Shown one piece after another: positions 5,801-8,268 of a stretch of DNA of 8,268 bases. Source of the stretch: Bacteroidales bacterium (lineage in GTDB: Bacteria > Bacteroidota > Bacteroidia > Bacteroidales > DTU049); NCBI GenBank assembly GCA_018432645.1, contig JAHDSP010000355.1:1-8268 (forward strand). Reading direction: 5' to 3'. The translations under genes were made by a program, and so were the position numbers. The notes beneath the pieces are model-generated. The model saw only the letters and a program-made list of their open reading frames with translations. It ran no database searches and had not been told where the DNA came from. Within the stretch, counting starts at the first letter, position 1. Each line of letters starts with the position of its first letter.

Positions 5801-6349
5801 CTATTCATCAAAATCATAAGGAATCTTTAGAGAGTTTTCTAAATTACAATTGCATATATCATATAATTGCAAAAATAATTTGGCTGTAGCTTCTGCATCA
5901 CCTAATGCTCTATGTCTATTACTGATTTCAATATTCAAATATTTAGTAACAGAATCTAAATTATAAAGAGATAGCTCTGGTAATGCTTTTCTAGCCATGC
6001 TTATAGTATCTATCGTTTCGCGTTCGTAATTAATGCCAAGTCTATTAAATTCACTTCTAATCATAGAGTAATCGAACCTAATATTATGTCCGACAAGTAT
6101 GCTATTGTTAGTGAGAAAATCAATCTCTTCAGCAATTTGGTAAAACTTAGGAGCATTTCTCACCATTTTATTAGTAATATGAGTAATTTTTTGAACATAT
6201 TGATCGATCTCTCTATTTGGATTTACTAAAGTAGAATAATGCCCATTGATACAATTATTCTTAATAAATACTAGTGCTATATCAGTAATGCGGGAAGCGC
6301 CAGGCTTCCCGCCAGTAGTTTCTACATCCACTATTACGAAATCTCTCAT
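5801..6349 (-). CDS. DEDDh 3'-5' exonuclease, DnaQ/Pol III epsilon-like, stand-alone
   Basis: This 182-residue cytoplasmic protein consists almost entirely of a single RNase T/DnaQ-type exonuclease domain that would remove nucleotides from the 3' end of DNA or RNA using two metal ions. All motifs are present: Exo I VDVETTG (Asp8, Glu10), Exo II VGHNIRFD (86-93, Asp93) and Exo III-epsilon HRALGDAEAT (His146, Asp151). TLVNPNREI (40-48) and ITHITNKMV (55-63) are also typical of epsilon-like proteins. It lacks the C-terminal polymerase-binding extension of a full epsilon subunit and any GIY-YIG or helicase fusion, so it is more likely a repair or RNA-processing exonuclease than the replicative proofreader; the substrate cannot be told from sequence. 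The start has no Shine-Dalgarno sequence and lies seven bases after the upstream gene's stop, implying co-transcription. No dnaQ symbol is given because that role is not supported. Confidence 0.92.
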   Translation of the reverse strand: MRDFVIVDVETTGGKPGASRITDIALVFIKNNCINGHYSTLVNPNREIDQYVQKITHITNKMVRNAPKFYQIAEEIDFLTNNSILVGHNIRFDYSMIRSEFNRLGINYERETIDTISMARKALPELSLYNLDSVTKYLNIEISNRHRALGDAEATAKLFLQLYDICNCNLENSLKIPYDFDE

Positions 6350-6356
6350 TAGTTTT

Positions 6357-8268
6357 TTATTCTATAATTAATTTTTGATTAGCAATACTATTATCTACAA
6401 AGATTATTTTTACAATATAGATTTGTGCTAATAAATCATTAACATCTATAATATATTGATTGTTATTCACTTGCTCATAATGAGCCACTTTATTACCTAA
6501 AATATCATAAATAATGATAGAATTTATATCTTTGTTAGTATTGATAAAGACTTTATCTGATGCAGGATTTGGATAAATATTTACAATTTCTTTATTGAAA
6601 TTAGCAATATTATCTATGATACATAGGGAGTTAGGATCAGCTTTTACCATATAACCATTTACAATATAATACTCATTATCACTTACGGCCCAATTAGCAG
6701 GATCAGTGTTATCTGAATTAGGGTCACATAAAGTAAGAGAAGGACCTTGTCCATTAGCTTCAGTAGGCCAAGGAGCACCACTTCCAAATGTTAGTGTATC
6801 TACTACTACACCATATGGAGTCTTAAGTACTATAGCAGTACCAGTATTTGGAATACCACCAGTTGAACCTTGTATTGCATTTACTCCATAGAAGTTATTT
6901 ACAGCAGTAGCATTAGGTGCTATTATTAAAAATGTATTAGGTGCCATTGTTATACCGTCTGGGAAAGTAAAGGTATTAGTTCCATATGTTAATGTATAGT
7001 TTTTCATATTTACTGTATCATCATCATTATTGTATAATTCTATAAATTCTAAACTATCAGTACCACTTTCAGGAGGATTGTACATTATCTCAGTGATTAC
7101 AATAGATGGAGCAGATAAGTCAAGAAAAATATCAAAATCATATACGTTAGAGTTAATATTACCTGCCTCATCCGCAATATTAGTAATATATAAAGTATAA
7201 TGTACTGCATTTTGTAATGGTGTAGCTAAAGTAAGAGTTACTGTATCATGACTAGAATTTCTAATAGCAGTAGAGATATCTAAGCCACTATAATTATTTA
7301 TATTTTCTGCACTTGAATCTACTGGCTCATTAAAAGATACTTTTACTGTACTATAAGAAGTAGCCCATGCATTAAGAGGTGTAGGAGGTATAGTATCTGG
7401 AGCTATATAGCAGCCTTCTCCTGGGTCAGCATAAACCATTTTATCATTTACTATACTAAAAGGTCTAGTACCTAAAGACCAATTTTCACCGATATTATTA
7501 TCTAAATTAGGATCACACAAGCTCAAGCTATAACCATTTGCATTAGCTGCAGTAGGCCATGGTGCAGTAGTATAATATCTCACTGTATCTACTGTGATGC
7601 CATTAGGGTCTATAATAACAATTGATGTGCCACTATTAGATAGACCAGTTGTAGAACCTTGAATAAATGTTTTACCATAAAAAGCACTAGCTTTATTAGC
7701 TACAGGTGCTACCAAAATATATCCATAAGGATCTACAAATAAATCTTCAGTAAATGTATATGAACTAGTACTGTATTTCAAAGTGTAATCCTTAAAATTC
7801 ATTGTATAAGCAGTATTGTTCATTATTTCAATAAATTCTAAACTATCAGTACCACTTTCAGGAGGATTGTACATTATCTCAGTGATTACCCAATTAGGAG
7901 TATGCTCTACTGTATCCATAAATAAAGTAAATTCATAAGTATTAATATTCACATTCCCAGCAGTATCACTGATATTGCTCACATACATTGTAGTAGGAGT
8001 AGCATTAGCAATAGGAGTACTTAGTGTCAAAGTTACTGTATCTAATGTGGTATTTCTAGTAGCAGTAGCGATATTTATGCCTGTATAGTTAGCTGTATTT
8101 TCTGCACTAGCATCTACTGGCTCATCGAAAGATACTTTTACTGTACTTAAACTCTCTAACCATGCATCTAATGGTTCTGGAGGGATAGTGTCTTGAGGTA
8201 GTGTTGTTACCCATTCTATACTATCGCATTCTGTCGATGTCATAGCATTACCAGCTAAATCTTGAATA
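6357..8268 (-). CDS. Secreted protein with tandem Ig-like/lamin-tail units and type IX secretion sorting domain (5' end beyond window)
   Basis: The frame is open to the right edge. The first internal Met is at 8243, but in-frame IQDLAGNA precedes it and matches the end of an Ig-like domain (compare ISDTAGN and IADEAGN), so this is a fragment and 8243 is not the start. Numbering from that Met gives 628 residues: two tandem units of about 265 residues beginning DTIPPEPLDAW (18) and DTIPPTPLNAW (283). Each unit has an SbsA-type Ig-like domain (about 60% identical between units) followed by a lamin-tail domain opening with ITEIMYNPPESGTDSLEFIE (120-139, 383-402). Residues about 553-628 form the Por/T9SS C-terminal sorting domain (IYPNPASDKVFI, IIIYDILGNKV, final KLIIE). 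The protein should cross the outer membrane by type IX secretion and be anchored or released there. No catalytic domain is visible here; a structural or adhesive role is likely, but an enzyme could be encoded upstream of the window. Confidence 0.92.
   Translation of the reverse strand, partial: IQDLAGNAMTSTECDSIEWVTTLPQDTIPPEPLDAWLESLSTVKVSFDEPVDASAENTANYTGINIATATRNTTLDTVTLTLSTPIANATPTTMYVSNISDTAGNVNINTYEFTLFMDTVEHTPNWVITEIMYNPPESGTDSLEFIEIMNNTAYTMNFKDYTLKYSTSSYTFTEDLFVDPYGYILVAPVANKASAFYGKTFIQGSTTGLSNSGTSIVIIDPNGITVDTVRYYTTAPWPTAANANGYSLSLCDPNLDNNIGENWSLGTRPFSIVNDKMVYADPGEGCYIAPDTIPPTPLNAWATSYSTVKVSFNEPVDSSAENINNYSGLDISTAIRNSSHDTVTLTLATPLQNAVHYTLYITNIADEAGNINSNVYDFDIFLDLSAPSIVITEIMYNPPESGTDSLEFIELYNNDDDTVNMKNYTLTYGTNTFTFPDGITMAPNTFLIIAPNATAVNNFYGVNAIQGSTGGIPNTGTAIVLKTPYGVVVDTLTFGSGAPWPTEANGQGPSLTLCDPNSDNTDPANWAVSDNEYYIVNGYMVKADPNSLCIIDNIANFNKEIVNIYPNPASDKVFINTNKDINSIIIYDILGNKVAHYEQVNNNQYIIDVNDLLAQIYIVKIIFVDNSIANQKLIIE
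7042..7100 (-). repeat. 59-bp exact direct repeat inside the lamin-tail gene, copy nearer the 3' end
   Basis: Every base is identical to 7831-7889, at an offset of 789 bases (263 codons). It encodes the start of the second lamin-tail domain, from VITEIMYN to SLEF. Identity includes all synonymous positions, while the surrounding unit has diverged to about 60% at the protein level. Confidence 0.9.
7831..7889 (-). repeat. 59-bp exact direct repeat inside the lamin-tail gene, copy nearer the 5' end
   Basis: This is the partner of 7042-7100 and encodes the same residues at the start of the first visible lamin-tail domain. A second, shorter stretch of near-identity between the units is around the TVKVSF segment of the Ig-like domains (aaagatacttttactgtact, present near 7335 and 8128). 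Confidence 0.9.

Noticed and set aside
6706..6891. Plus-strand frame inside the lamin-tail gene
   Set aside because: It is antisense to a strongly supported domain-bearing frame and has no domain of its own.
8241..8243. ATG at 8243 as the start of the lamin-tail gene
   Set aside because: The frame continues upstream to the window edge, and IQDLAGNA matches the end of an Ig-like domain, so the true start is outside the window.

Overview
The window is AT-rich throughout and looks like a chromosomal segment from a member of the Bacteroidota. Three things point there: a large secreted protein that ends in a type IX secretion (Por) sorting domain, a lipoprotein S9 peptidase that most resembles the periplasmic DPP5-type dipeptidyl peptidases of that phylum, and start sites with Bacteroidota-style -7 boxes (TAnnTTTG) and no Shine-Dalgarno sequence. 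The WaaA/KdtA gene shows that the host is Gram-negative and makes Kdo-containing lipid A. No rRNA, tRNA, CRISPR array, transposase or phage gene was seen.

Layout. Positions 1-1452 (minus) hold the first 484 codons of formate--tetrahydrofolate ligase (fhs), which runs off the left edge. Positions 1492-2760 (minus) hold the Kdo transferase gene (waaA/kdtA), 39 bp upstream of fhs and probably co-transcribed with it. A 575-bp divergent intergenic region (2761-3335) follows, packed with repeats. Positions 3336-5429 (plus) hold a single S9 peptidase lipoprotein with an intact Ser-Asp-His triad. A 371-bp convergent intergenic region (5430-5800) carries a second copy of the same composite repeat in the same orientation. 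Positions 5801-6349 (minus) hold a small DEDDh 3'-5' exonuclease. Seven bases upstream of it is the 3' end of a multidomain secreted protein (6357-8268, minus, open at its 5' end) made of alternating Ig-like and lamin-tail domains plus the sorting tail.

The genes do not form one pathway: C1-folate metabolism, LPS core assembly, periplasmic peptide breakdown, nucleic-acid processing and a cell-surface or secreted protein sit side by side. The least explained part is the non-coding DNA. The two gaps that bracket the peptidase gene share an ordered series of modules: a TATAAYGTTT box, a CCACAAA motif, a degenerate 7-base tandem repeat (GYGATRR), a conserved AT-rich linker and a pyrimidine-rich tract. 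In the second gap the pyrimidine tract is an in-phase 8-base repeat. In the first gap the modules also form a nested inverted arrangement. This looks like a dispersed, non-autonomous repeat family whose function and means of movement cannot be settled from this window alone.
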